From: a virus
Virus record (IMG/VR): IMGVR_UViG_3300017963_007646
Span: 1-36,997 of that record
Strand: one strand, 5' to 3'
Length of the DNA: 36,997 nt
Part shown: in pieces, positions 1 to 7,762 of the stretch
Position numbering within the stretch: the first letter of the stretch is position 1
How the letters are laid out: every line of letters starts with the position of its first letter
The notes under the pieces: generated by a model
What the model saw: the letters and a program-made list of their open reading frames with translations, nothing else
Databases searched by the model: none
What the model was told of the DNA's origin: nothing
Made by a program: the position numbers and the translations under genes

Positions 1-816
1 ATGTGGTGGACTGGCATCACCGATCCCGTAGAGATCGCCGTCAGGCTCACAAGGCTCTTGATCGAACGATATATCGGATCCATCCTCACGACCGGCCGAT
101 CGCGCAAGACCGCCGCGAATCATGTCGCTGCGATCAATGTATTCTGCCGGTGGCTGGCGGCCGTAGGACTGATCGGTGACAATCCCTCCGCAGGCATCCA
201 CATTGCCGCCGGCGATGTTGCAGTCCCACGCTACCTTGAACCTGATGAGATCGTTCGTGTCATGGAGATTGCCCGGTCGACCGGCACCTGGCCCGAGGTC
301 GCCCTAGCACTTGCCACGGGCCTTCGGCTCGGCGAACTTATACGGCTCCAGTGGACTGACGTCCACACCGAGGGCCGCTGGCTGCTCGTGCGGCAGAGCA
401 AATCGCATCGGCCGCGAACGGTACCCCTGAGCGTTGCGGCGCTAGATGCCTTGGCCGTCCAGTGGCAAAAGTCGGGGAACCTTAGCTACGTCTTTCCCGC
501 CCGCCGTACCTATCGGGGAGGCTGGAAATATATCGACGCGGCCCGCCATTCCTCGTGGTGGCTTCGGGCGATGAGGCCGGTCCAAGATGCGATCCCGAAG
601 TTCCGCCAATCCGCCGGCACGGGCCGGGCATGGCACTTATTCCGCCACACCTTCGCCTCCCGGCTTGCACAAGCGGGCGTGAGCCTGTACAAAATCGCTC
701 AATGGATGGGGCACTCGGATATTCGAACAACTCAGATTTACGCCCACCTTCAGGCGGGCTTCGATCCGGACATCGAGGCAGGCGCCACGGGCCTTACCAA
801 GGAGCCCATGCTATGA
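1..816 (+). CDS. int: Tyrosine recombinase / phage integrase
   Basis: Site-specific recombinase of the tyrosine family, expected to integrate and excise the element through a 3'-phosphotyrosyl intermediate. The C-terminal catalytic domain is complete: Arg109 in ATGLRLGEL, Lys134 in QSKSHRPR, His212 and Arg215 in HLFRHTF, His238 in MGHSD and nucleophile Tyr247 in TQIYAHL. The N-terminal SAM-like core-binding domain (about residues 10-65) is short. The reading frame begins exactly at the window edge, so a longer N-terminus upstream cannot be excluded. It is the only recombinase in the window and lies opposite to all the phage structural genes, as is usual at a prophage end. Its TGA overlaps the next ATG (ATGA). 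No flanking tRNA or att repeat is visible. Confidence 0.95.
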   Translation: MWWTGITDPVEIAVRLTRLLIERYIGSILTTGRSRKTAANHVAAINVFCRWLAAVGLIGDNPSAGIHIAAGDVAVPRYLEPDEIVRVMEIARSTGTWPEVALALATGLRLGELIRLQWTDVHTEGRWLLVRQSKSHRPRTVPLSVAALDALAVQWQKSGNLSYVFPARRTYRGGWKYIDAARHSSWWLRAMRPVQDAIPKFRQSAGTGRAWHLFRHTFASRLAQAGVSLYKIAQWMGHSDIRTTQIYAHLQAGFDPDIEAGATGLTKEPML

Positions 817-1409
817 TCCACCACGAATGCACGAATTGCGGCGAACCGCTCGTTTCCGAGCGATCGTCGTTTGGTCTTCTGGTCAGATGTCCCGCCTGCA
901 AGACCCACCTCCGCGCCGTGCCACCCGGCGTCGACGGCGATGACTATGCCGCCGTCCTCGCCGAGCGCCGATGGTCCCGGACACGCAGCCAGTACCGATG
1001 GTCGGTCGCCCTGCTTGTCGTCCTGGGCCTGGGTGCGACGGTCTTCCTGATATGGAGATTCGCTTATCTGCCTGCCCATGAGATGAACATGGCCAGGCGA
1101 GTATGGGCCGCCGAAGCCGAGGCGAAAGCCCGCCAGCACCTGGCCGTTCACGGCGACGCCGATGGCGCATGGAGCGCCGCAAAAGGCTATGTCACTCAGC
1201 GTCTGATCTCTCCCGGCAGCGTCCGATTTCCCTGGCCGGAAAGTCTGGATCAAGTAGCCGTCGAAACTTCCACCGGCCGCTGGCGCGTCGTCGGCTGGGT
1301 CGATTCGCAGAATCGCTTCGGCGCGGTCATCCGCAGCAATTTCACATGCCAATTGCAGTATGACACCGGAAAGTGGCGATTGATCTCGCTGGAGATGGCG
1401 GAACGTTAA
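813..1409 (+). CDS. Membrane-anchored zinc-ribbon protein coupled to the integrase
   Basis: A 198-residue protein whose ATG overlaps the integrase stop, so the two are translationally coupled. Residues 6-29 form a CxxC...CxxC zinc ribbon (Cys6, Cys9, Cys26, Cys29) resembling MJ0042-type or rubredoxin-like ribbons. A single transmembrane helix covers about residues 63-84. The C-terminal part (about 110-198) is a soluble domain ending in paired beta strands (WRVVGWVDSQNRFGAVI) that would lie across the membrane. The fold of that domain is not recognised by eye. Coupling to the integrase suggests either a moron exposed in the envelope or a host-derived gene carried with the integrase. The function is unknown. 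Confidence 0.8.
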   Translation: MIHHECTNCGEPLVSERSSFGLLVRCPACKTHLRAVPPGVDGDDYAAVLAERRWSRTRSQYRWSVALLVVLGLGATVFLIWRFAYLPAHEMNMARRVWAAEAEAKARQHLAVHGDADGAWSAAKGYVTQRLISPGSVRFPWPESLDQVAVETSTGRWRVVGWVDSQNRFGAVIRSNFTCQLQYDTGKWRLISLEMAER

Positions 1410-1519
1410 TGGCGCTTCGGCAAAGGTCGGGTCTGATCGCGTTCCTCGCCGCTATCGGGCTGCCGATCATGCCTGCCCCCCCGGCCTGCTTGCCGCATAC
1501 CGGCAGGTCCGGTAGATAG
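1409..1519 (+). CDS. Possible 36-residue hydrophobic peptide
   Basis: ATG overlaps the preceding TAA (TAATG), giving a 36-codon frame with a hydrophobic stretch (LIAFLAAIGLPIM) after a basic start (MALRQR). The last ten codons lie inside a copy of the dispersed CTGCC/GGCAG repeat, so the frame may be the stump of a longer gene. No independent ribosome binding site is visible. This is a tentative call resting only on the overlap and the hydrophobic core. Confidence 0.2.
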   Translation: MALRQRSGLIAFLAAIGLPIMPAPPACLPHTGRSGR

Positions 1520-1544
1520 GCGGGCTGTCGCCAGGTCGTGCCAA

Positions 1545-1568
1545 TAACCGGCGGGGCGGTTACTTTTT
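1545..1568 (+). terminator. Rho-independent terminator of the integrase transcript
   Basis: TAACCG (1545-1550) and CGGTTA (1557-1562) form a 6-bp stem with a GCGGGG loop, followed by C and five Ts (1564-1568). It sits between the + strand integrase transcript and the converging - strand late transcript and includes the stop codon of the gene ending at 1560. Confidence 0.6.
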
Positions 1569-2414
1569 CTCGAACTGGCAGCCCTGCCCCTCCAGCGTCG
1601 CCTCCCAGCAGAATAATTTCCCCTCGCCCGTGGCATTGTTAAGACTCATGGAGGCAATCGTCCCGGTAACGGCCAGCTTGTCGCCCGGCGAGTAGTTCGG
1701 CCGCACATCGGCGAAAGCGCGGATGTGGATGACCTGTTTTCGCGTCTCGCTTAGAATTGGGCCCGGATAGATGATGCTGGAATTCGCCCCGGTGCCTCGC
1801 TGGCCCGGGCCGCGCTTGACCACAATCCTGTCGCTCTGGTATTCCATTTCGACCACGTATACCGTCTGCGGTTCACCCGCATCGCCCCTGGGTGGCGTTA
1901 TCACCTCGCTGCCGACGCAGATCACCTTGCCGGTCAGCTGAAATCCGTTTCCAGCGATGATCCCCAGGCCCGCCGTCTGCCGCCCCCGTCCCTGCGAAGC
2001 GACCTTTCGGACGAATGCATCGAGCTCCTTCACCCCATAACACGTCACGGGCGCCGCCGTCTCGGCGCTTTCGGCGCCTTCAGGGCCTTCGCCGTCCTGC
2101 GTGCCCTCCTCCGGCGTGGGGTCATTCGCGGCCTCATCCTGCTCATCGCCGCCGACGACTTCGACGCTGTCGCCCAGCTCCATCATCGGCTCGTCGGGCC
2201 CGCCGCCGCTCTCGGCCGCCGAAAGCTTGCCCTCGAGGTCCTCGATCTGCCGCTCGAGCTCGGCGATTCTGTCGTCCCGCTGCCTGATTGTCGCCTCCAG
2301 CAGCTTCACCTTGGCTTCGAGCTGCCGGATTTGTTCTTTCTCGCCGTCGGCGGCCGCGGGCCGGCAAAGCACCCCCATGGCGCATATGGCGATTGCGATC
2401 ATTGCATTCTTCAC
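1560..2414 (-). CDS. Secreted coiled-coil protein, candidate moron
   Basis: A 284-residue protein starting at GTG 2414, chosen because AAGGAG lies six bases upstream. The first 23 residues (MKNAMIAIAICAMGVLCRPAAADG) form a good Sec signal peptide. Residues about 24-62 are a strong heptad coiled coil (EKEQIRQLEAKVKLLEATI...). An acidic, Glu/Asp/Pro-rich linker follows (about 65-110). The C-terminal region (about 115-284) is beta-rich with repeated Gly turns (FQLTGKVICVGSEV, LAVTGTIASMSL), which could be OB-like, but no family was recognised. It is the last gene of the - strand series. A candidate promoter sits just upstream, so it may be expressed in the lysogen. The signal peptide places it in the periplasm or outside the cell, which is unusual for a virion part. 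Confidence 0.75.
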   Translation of the reverse strand: MKNAMIAIAICAMGVLCRPAAADGEKEQIRQLEAKVKLLEATIRQRDDRIAELERQIEDLEGKLSAAESGGGPDEPMMELGDSVEVVGGDEQDEAANDPTPEEGTQDGEGPEGAESAETAAPVTCYGVKELDAFVRKVASQGRGRQTAGLGIIAGNGFQLTGKVICVGSEVITPPRGDAGEPQTVYVVEMEYQSDRIVVKRGPGQRGTGANSSIIYPGPILSETRKQVIHIRAFADVRPNYSPGDKLAVTGTIASMSLNNATGEGKLFCWEATLEGQGCQFEKK

Positions 2415-2478
2415 GGCATGCTCCTTCCCATTTAATTTCCCGAATTGCGCCACCCACGACCCCGAGGTCGGCGATATT

Positions 2479-2506
2479 ATTCTACCACGCCGCCGGCGGC
2501 GTGCAA
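2479..2506 (-). promoter_or_regulatory. Candidate sigma70-like promoter with palindromic spacer
   Basis: On the - strand, TTGCAC (2506-2501) and TAGAAT (2484-2479) are separated by 16 nt. The -10 matches the consensus at five of six positions; the -35 is weak. An 18-bp perfect palindrome, CACGCCGCCGGCGGCGTG (2486-2503), fills the spacer and could be an operator or a hairpin ending the tail transcript. The GTG at 2414 follows about 60 nt downstream of the -10. Confidence 0.4.
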
Positions 2507-2521
2507 CGAAATTGCGGCCCC

Positions 2522-3400
2522 TCACCGGCGCCGCGCCCAGTTCGGCCGGTTCAATTTCTTGCCATAGGTCTGCCGCATCTCCTCGCGAAGCTCGGATTGC
2601 GGCCCGCCGGGCTCTTCTGTCATGCGGATGTCCCACGCCTCCAGCTCCTCCAGCGGCGTCATGTGCCGCAGAGGGAAATATTCCAGCGGATACCATTTGG
2701 CATGCGGATAATCGATGATCTCCCCGTCGATCCGCTCGTCCACCATCGGCGCGGCCTGGCGGCGCGGCATGCCGTAGACCGGGACCTTGATCGTCTTGGG
2801 AATGTAGCACAGCAGCGACCCCTCGCACCATATCCGATTGCAGTGAAGGTCTGCCGGCAGCTCGGTGATGTCGGTGTGTTCGATGTGCAGATCGCCCCAC
2901 CCGAGCCACAGCCCGGCTGGTAGCTTTGCCATCTTCCGGCAGCCGTACAGGTCCAGCCGGCCGTTGATGTTCATGTCGTCGCGCAATCGCTCGAGCTGGG
3001 AATATTGCAGGTACAGGTTGTGCCGCACCCGCATACGCGGGATCGTCGCCTCTGGCCAGCGGTCAAGGCGCAGTTCCTGGCTGACTGGTATCTCCTCCAT
3101 TGCCAGCCGCCGCCGCAGCTCTCGGTCGAGTTGATCCGCCGCTTCTGCCAGCATGTCCGGATACTGGCGTATCCATCCGCTCTGTTGGTCGGTAACGCGC
3201 AACTCATAAGTCTCTGGCGTGAAATAGTCCAGCCCCCTCCGCGTGGAGTAGTTGACCGCCGCCAGCATATCGATGTCGCTCTGGCCGGGCCTGGGCGTGC
3301 GGAGCCTAAAAGCGCGCTCGATCTTCGAATGCATACTAGAGTCTTCGAGATACCAGACCCTGCCATCCCTGGTAATCATGGCGGCGATATCGCGTCCCAT
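2522..3400 (-). CDS. Distal tail-module protein with leucine-rich-like repeats
   Basis: A 292-residue protein starting in a TGATG overlap with the upstream gene; AGAGGG is a suitable ribosome binding site. The middle part (about residues 150-215) has short leucine-rich-like units: LDLYGCRKMAKLPAGL, then LHIEHTDITELPADL, then a third strand. These resemble the solenoids found in some phage accessory and effector proteins. The N-terminal half is rich in charged helices and the C-terminus is basic (KLNRPNWARRR). It is the last gene of the tail module before the putative moron, so a fibre-associated, baseplate or host-interaction role is possible. The function is not assigned. Confidence 0.75.
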   Translation of the reverse strand: MGRDIAAMITRDGRVWYLEDSSMHSKIERAFRLRTPRPGQSDIDMLAAVNYSTRRGLDYFTPETYELRVTDQQSGWIRQYPDMLAEAADQLDRELRRRLAMEEIPVSQELRLDRWPEATIPRMRVRHNLYLQYSQLERLRDDMNINGRLDLYGCRKMAKLPAGLWLGWGDLHIEHTDITELPADLHCNRIWCEGSLLCYIPKTIKVPVYGMPRRQAAPMVDERIDGEIIDYPHAKWYPLEYFPLRHMTPLEELEAWDIRMTEEPGGPQSELREEMRQTYGKKLNRPNWARRR

Positions 3401-4428
3401 CAGTTAACCCTCTTTCGCGGTGCGAGGTACAGCGTCTCTTTGTCGCTCCCATCCTCAAGCTCGTCGTACATTTCCATCATCCCCTCGGCGCTGTCGGCGA
3501 TGGTGCCAGGGTCGTGGGGGCGTGGCAATATCTCCCAGCCCGCCGCTGACGGCGAGGGGTGGGTCGCGTTGGTGCCGCTGGTGGCTAGGTAGACCTGGCG
3601 GTAGTCCGGCAGGTTATAAGCAACGCCGGCGTCATCCACGCTCGTGCTCTGCCTCCGCGGCGCCGACCCGCCGCTGCGGCCGTCGCAGTAGTACCACCCC
3701 CGCCAGTCGGCGGTCGAATCGTCCTTAAAGTCCAGCGAGTCGATCGGCCGATCGTAGAACCCGTCGCCGTCGATCCAGTACTTCCCCCCCTGCTGCCGGC
3801 ACGGCACGATGTCGCCCGCGCGGACGTTGCCGCCGATTCCCGGCAGCCACACCTGGCAGTACTGGTCGGCCGTCGTGCTGTCCAGCGTCTCGGGCGGGGT
3901 GCCTATGAGTGTTCCATCCTCCAGGCAAGGCCAGCCATAGAAATGCGACATAACCTCCGGGTCGTAGTTCGGAGGCCCCCCTGCCGGGCAATAGATCACC
4001 GCGCAGTCATCGCTCCTTGCCGACGGCGGGAATGCCTTGACCCACCTCTTTATCTCCGGCACGGCGATCAGCGTCACCCACTCCCCATTGCTGTGCACCT
4101 TCCAGCCGGGCACGATGTCGGCCGGCCGCCCGTCGGTCCGCCCGCTACAGTCAAAGCCGATGACGTCCAAGTCGTATTCCGGGTCGTCCGTGTCGGCGAC
4201 CTCCGCCAGTTCGCCGGCCTCATCGTCCCATGCCAGTTTGCGGAGGGTATACTCTTCGGTGTCGGGATCGTACTCCTTGATCTTATACCACAGCTTCTTG
4301 TAGACCGGCCGGCGGCCGCTGCCGCGCTTGCCGCCCGGCGGGCCAGACCCGCCTCCCTCGATCTTCCTGACGGCACGGGCGATCCGCCGCGCCGCCCGGC
4401 CAGAGAATTGGTATGCCTCGTCGCTCAC
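3400..4428 (-). CDS. Putative tail fibre / collar-domain protein
   Basis: A 342-residue protein from GTG 4428 (GTGA overlap with the previous stop). Near residues 235-300, RGWYYCDGRSGG followed by NLPDYRQVYL resembles the phage tail-collar pattern (GWxxCDG, then a pDlRgrF-like strand), which is known in receptor-binding tail proteins. The N-terminus is basic and Gly-rich; the middle contains several Trp/Cys/Gly-rich beta segments. It lies downstream of the tape measure in the distal tail cluster, where fibres and receptor-binding proteins usually lie. The collar assignment rests on motif resemblance only. Confidence 0.75.
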   Translation of the reverse strand: MSDEAYQFSGRAARRIARAVRKIEGGGSGPPGGKRGSGRRPVYKKLWYKIKEYDPDTEEYTLRKLAWDDEAGELAEVADTDDPEYDLDVIGFDCSGRTDGRPADIVPGWKVHSNGEWVTLIAVPEIKRWVKAFPPSARSDDCAVIYCPAGGPPNYDPEVMSHFYGWPCLEDGTLIGTPPETLDSTTADQYCQVWLPGIGGNVRAGDIVPCRQQGGKYWIDGDGFYDRPIDSLDFKDDSTADWRGWYYCDGRSGGSAPRRQSTSVDDAGVAYNLPDYRQVYLATSGTNATHPSPSAAGWEILPRPHDPGTIADSAEGMMEMYDELEDGSDKETLYLAPRKRVN

Positions 4429-5261
4429 GGACCAAGTCCCAGCGCCGCCCAGCTTACGTCGGCGTACTCCCTGAAGTACAACCAGTGCGGCGGATCGCCC
4501 AGCGGGATCCTCGTGCCATCGGCGGCCAGCAGAACCAGCTCCCCATTGGGCGTCAGCTGCACGTTCCCGTCGGCATCCTTGTACTTGACGCCCTGATCAA
4601 GTATGCATCGCCACCATGCCTTTTCGTCCGGCACGTCGGCAGGGGTGTTCATTCGGAACTGCACCTCGTAACGCGCCCGCCAGTACGCCACGGCCGCATA
4701 GACGCTACGGGCCTTGATCTTGCCCATCTTCGCTCGCCCGACCGCTGCCCCGTAGAACACCTCGGCGCAGATCGTATCCTGATACGTCAATTTCGTCGTT
4801 GGGCTGAACGACGCCTGATTGCGCTCGATGATCAGCACCGGGTCGGAAATATCTCTCATCAAGGGCGGGTCGAACGGCTCGCCCATGGAATTGACGACCT
4901 CTTCGCCGTCGATGTCCATGTCATACAGCACGCTGTATTCGCCGTCGTCCCATGAGATATCTGCCGGCTCGCTGAGGGGATCCTCTTCCTGCGGAAAGGT
5001 CACAAGCCCGCCAGTGACATAGACGATCTTCACGTCCCAGAGCGTCGGCCCCCGCCGGTTTATCTGCGGCACCCCGCTGTAGAAGTTCGCCGCATCCGGA
5101 TGCGCCGTTCCCGGCGCCGGCAGCGCGGCGGCCACGACGATCTGTCCATCCGCCGGGTCGTCAGTGATCACGGTGCACGCTCGCGTCATCCGGTAGGCGG
5201 ACTCGTCGCCGCTGTACTCCACGCCCGTGTAGCCGTATCTCACCTCGACGACCGCCATCAT
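4425..5261 (-). CDS. Distal tail protein, unrecognised
   Basis: A 278-residue protein. It can start at ATG 5261 or, with better spacing from GGAGG, at the directly following ATG 5258. The sequence is beta-rich and acidic, with no transmembrane helix or obvious catalytic motif. A region YWRARYEVQFRMNT followed by an exposed C-terminal stretch listing loops and strands (LLAADGTRIPLGDPPHWLYF) is typical of virion proteins that stack on the tail tip. It overlaps both neighbours by a few bases and is therefore probably made with them. It could be a distal-tail or hub-like component. The function is inferred from position only. Confidence 0.75.
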   Translation of the reverse strand: MMAVVEVRYGYTGVEYSGDESAYRMTRACTVITDDPADGQIVVAAALPAPGTAHPDAANFYSGVPQINRRGPTLWDVKIVYVTGGLVTFPQEEDPLSEPADISWDDGEYSVLYDMDIDGEEVVNSMGEPFDPPLMRDISDPVLIIERNQASFSPTTKLTYQDTICAEVFYGAAVGRAKMGKIKARSVYAAVAYWRARYEVQFRMNTPADVPDEKAWWRCILDQGVKYKDADGNVQLTPNGELVLLAADGTRIPLGDPPHWLYFREYADVSWAALGLGP

Positions 5262-5740
5262 TCCCCCTCCCCGCAGGGGGCCGGCGCATCTTCGCTATCG
5301 GTCTGCTGCGGCCTCGGCCCATACCCCACACGGACGTTGTAGAAATTGCTTCTGCGGGCTATGAGAACCCTGCCGTTCGCGCGGAGGCCGACGGAAAAGA
5401 TCATCGGTTCCTTCGCCACAAGTGATGCATCCAGCGGGTGTGGCTCACCCGGCTTTGGGATCGCCACCGGCCCCTCGGCTTCTACAATTCTTTTAGCCTT
5501 TCTCTTGGCCTTCTTGCCGCCTGTAGCCTTTCTCTTGGCCTTCTTGCCGCCTGCATCATCGTTGACCCCGCAAAGCGGATTGCCGCCATCCCAACTCGCC
5601 TCGGCAACGATAGTGAGGTCGTCGCCCTCGATCGGCCTGTCCAGCACCACCGAAAACGTCCGCTGCACCGCGCCCGGGCGGTCGCAGCCCAGCCCCTCGG
5701 CCACGCTGAGCACCTTCGATTGTCTCTTCGGCTCGTCCAT
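5258..5740 (-). CDS. Small tail-module protein with Lys-rich tandem repeat
   Basis: A 160-residue protein. The start at ATG 5740 is chosen over the longer frame because GAGG lies just upstream and the longer version would run far into the tape measure gene. The middle holds two copies of a ten-residue unit GGKKAKRKAT/K, encoded by an exact 30-bp tandem duplication apart from the last base. This gives a strongly basic, probably disordered tract. Flanking regions are beta-like (FSVVLDRPIEGDDLTIVAEA; MIFSVGLRANGRVLIARRSNFY). It begins seven bases after the tape measure stop and overlaps the next gene. A tail-tip role is inferred from position. Confidence 0.7.
   Translation of the reverse strand: MDEPKRQSKVLSVAEGLGCDRPGAVQRTFSVVLDRPIEGDDLTIVAEASWDGGNPLCGVNDDAGGKKAKRKATGGKKAKRKAKRIVEAEGPVAIPKPGEPHPLDASLVAKEPMIFSVGLRANGRVLIARRSNFYNVRVGYGPRPQQTDSEDAPAPCGEGE
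5495..5554. repeat. 30-bp tandem duplication
   Basis: Two adjacent 30-bp copies (5495-5524 and 5525-5554) differ only at the last base. They keep the reading frame and duplicate a Lys-rich decapeptide in the tail gene ending at 5258. Confidence 0.9.
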
Positions 5741-5747
5741 TTCGACC

Positions 5748-7748
5748 TCAGAAATCCGCCACAAGAACCTTTGTTCGGAGCCGTTCCGGCAGCTCGCGTA
5801 TCGCCTCCAGCGTTTTCTCGCTCGTACGGGCGCTCCGATCAGTGTTCTTGGCCACATCCTTCAGCCTCTTCTCGCTCTCGGCCATCGGGTTGTAATGCCC
5901 GGGCGCCCGCGTCATGAATCCGCGGTCGACCGCCGCTATCGAGACCGGCCCGGGCGGCTGGAAATCCTGCCGCGCCTTCTTTTCCAGATACCCGTATTTC
6001 TCGGCGATCAGTCCCCGCTCGATCTCGTTTCTGGCCGCGGCCAGTTCCTGTTCCCGCGCCGCCCGCAGAAGCGCCAGTTCGCGGTCGAGCCCCGTCTTTG
6101 TCGTCTCGATCCACAGCCGCAGGTTCTCATCGGCCAGCTGCTTTTCCCGGCTCATCCGTTCGGCGTCGGCCGCCCGCCAGCGGGCGTCTTCGGCGGCCTG
6201 CTGGGCCTTGGCCGGGCCCATGTACCCCGCCCGCCGGGCCTTCTCTATCCGGTCCAGTTCCTCGCGGAGCCGCTGGGCCGGGGTCTTCAGGCCCTCAATG
6301 GTCTGTTCGGCGAAGGCCTTCAATTCCTTCTGGCGGCTCTCGATAGCCGCTGCAAGTTCGGCGAACTTCATCTTGGCGATGTCCACGCCCGAGCTGATCC
6401 CCTCCGCGAGCATCCTTCCCAGTTTCAACACGCCCTTGCCGAGCATCTGTCCCTCGACGTCCGTTCGCGCCAGTATGCCGATGTCGCGCTGGAGCGTCCG
6501 GATCTCCTCATCGACCATCTCGATATTGCGGACGGTCGTCCCGAAGCCGATGTCCTGGCCTTCGCGTCCTGCCTTCTGTAATTCCGCCCTGAACTCTTTC
6601 AGGAAATCCAGCCGTTCCCGAAGCCTTGCCGCCTCCTGGCCTCCCATCTCCATGCCGCCGATCCGCAGGAAATCCCGCTGGTACTGCTGCCCCAGATCGA
6701 CGCGTCTCTCCAACTGAAACTTCTTGACCATCTCCTGCCAGTCTGCCGCCTCCTTCAGCTGCTTCTTAGCCCCCTCGCTCATCGGCGTCGGCACGCCCTT
6801 GTCCTGCATGATCTTGTATTGCAAATATCCCCCGGCGCCCAGAGCTGCCGCGCCGGCGGCGATTCCGCCCGCCGCCGCGGCAGCGCTGCCGCCGATGGCG
6901 ACCAGCGCCTTTGCGGCCTTGGTCAATCCCCATACCTCGGCGGTGAGTATCGCCACAGTCTCGATACTCTGCCTGTTGCCGTAAACCCACTTGGCGTTCT
7001 CGCCCAGCCAGCTGCCGATCGCCCTTACATTGGCCTCCACCTCCCTGCGGTGCTCCCTGAGGTAATCCGTCGCCATCGCCACGGTTGGTATGAATGCCTT
7101 GCCAAGCTCTTCCCGGATGTCGCCGACCATATTGGTGAACTGGGCGAGCTTTCCCGTCGCCGTTTCGGCCTCTGCCGTCGCCAGCGAGAAGCTTTCCGCC
7201 CCAATCTCCAGCAGCCTGTTAAACTTCTCCTGCGGCGTCAGCGTCGCGTCCAGCTTGATGCCGTAGCGGGTGAGTTGCGCCGTGTCGCCGGCGGCAGCCC
7301 TGGCCACCAGCAGCATTGCCGTATTGAGGTCTTTTCCGATCCGCCTCGAGAGCCCGATCGCCGCATATGTCGCCTTCTTCAGCCCCTCGCCCTCAAGCCT
7401 GCCCAGGCTCGCCAGCAGCTTCATTCCCGTCAGTACCGCCTCGTCGCCTATGATGGTCACATCCTGTATATCCGCTGCGAGTTTCTCCATCTCCGGCAGT
7501 TGTGCCCGCGCCCCGAGTAGCTCCAGCGCCGCCCCGAGGTTATTGACGGCCTGCTCCTGCACGCCCCACGCCGCCAGTCCCCGTGAAATCTCCCTCTGGA
7601 TGGCGTATATGCCGATCCCCCCGATCGCCAGGTTCCGGAGGCTCAATATCCTCTTGCCCAGCCCGGCCAGTCCCTTCTGGGCGGCCGCGAAGCCCTGCCC
7701 CGTGCGGTTCTGCGCCGCGATCACAATTTCGAGGGAGCGTTTTGCCAT
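5748..7748 (-). CDS. Tail tape measure protein
   Basis: A 666-residue helical protein with the hallmarks of a tape measure. It has an N-terminal MAKRSLEIVIAAQNRTGQGF segment, long Ala/Leu/Glu/Arg-rich helices, a hydrophobic Gly/Ala stretch (about residues 295-320) that could cross or insert into the membrane at DNA ejection, and extended coiled-coil helices from about 330 to 600. It directly follows the chaperone pair, as in lambda (G, GT, H). By the established proportionality of roughly 0.15 nm per residue, the tail would be near 100 nm. It is the longest gene of the tail module after the fibre gene. Confidence 0.92.
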   Translation of the reverse strand: MAKRSLEIVIAAQNRTGQGFAAAQKGLAGLGKRILSLRNLAIGGIGIYAIQREISRGLAAWGVQEQAVNNLGAALELLGARAQLPEMEKLAADIQDVTIIGDEAVLTGMKLLASLGRLEGEGLKKATYAAIGLSRRIGKDLNTAMLLVARAAAGDTAQLTRYGIKLDATLTPQEKFNRLLEIGAESFSLATAEAETATGKLAQFTNMVGDIREELGKAFIPTVAMATDYLREHRREVEANVRAIGSWLGENAKWVYGNRQSIETVAILTAEVWGLTKAAKALVAIGGSAAAAAGGIAAGAAALGAGGYLQYKIMQDKGVPTPMSEGAKKQLKEAADWQEMVKKFQLERRVDLGQQYQRDFLRIGGMEMGGQEAARLRERLDFLKEFRAELQKAGREGQDIGFGTTVRNIEMVDEEIRTLQRDIGILARTDVEGQMLGKGVLKLGRMLAEGISSGVDIAKMKFAELAAAIESRQKELKAFAEQTIEGLKTPAQRLREELDRIEKARRAGYMGPAKAQQAAEDARWRAADAERMSREKQLADENLRLWIETTKTGLDRELALLRAAREQELAAARNEIERGLIAEKYGYLEKKARQDFQPPGPVSIAAVDRGFMTRAPGHYNPMAESEKRLKDVAKNTDRSARTSEKTLEAIRELPERLRTKVLVADF

Positions 7749-7762
7749 CTCTTAGGCCCGGC

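Noticed and set aside
1-816. Attachment site at the integrase end
   Set aside because: The flank lies outside the window and no matching direct repeat was found at the other end, so att sites cannot be defined.
2486-2503. GCCGCCGGCGGC as a specific operator family
   Set aside because: The 12-bp core recurs in coding DNA across the window (for example near 14047, 27090 and 35630), so most copies reflect GC-rich codon use. Only the copy inside the promoter spacer is kept as a possible operator.
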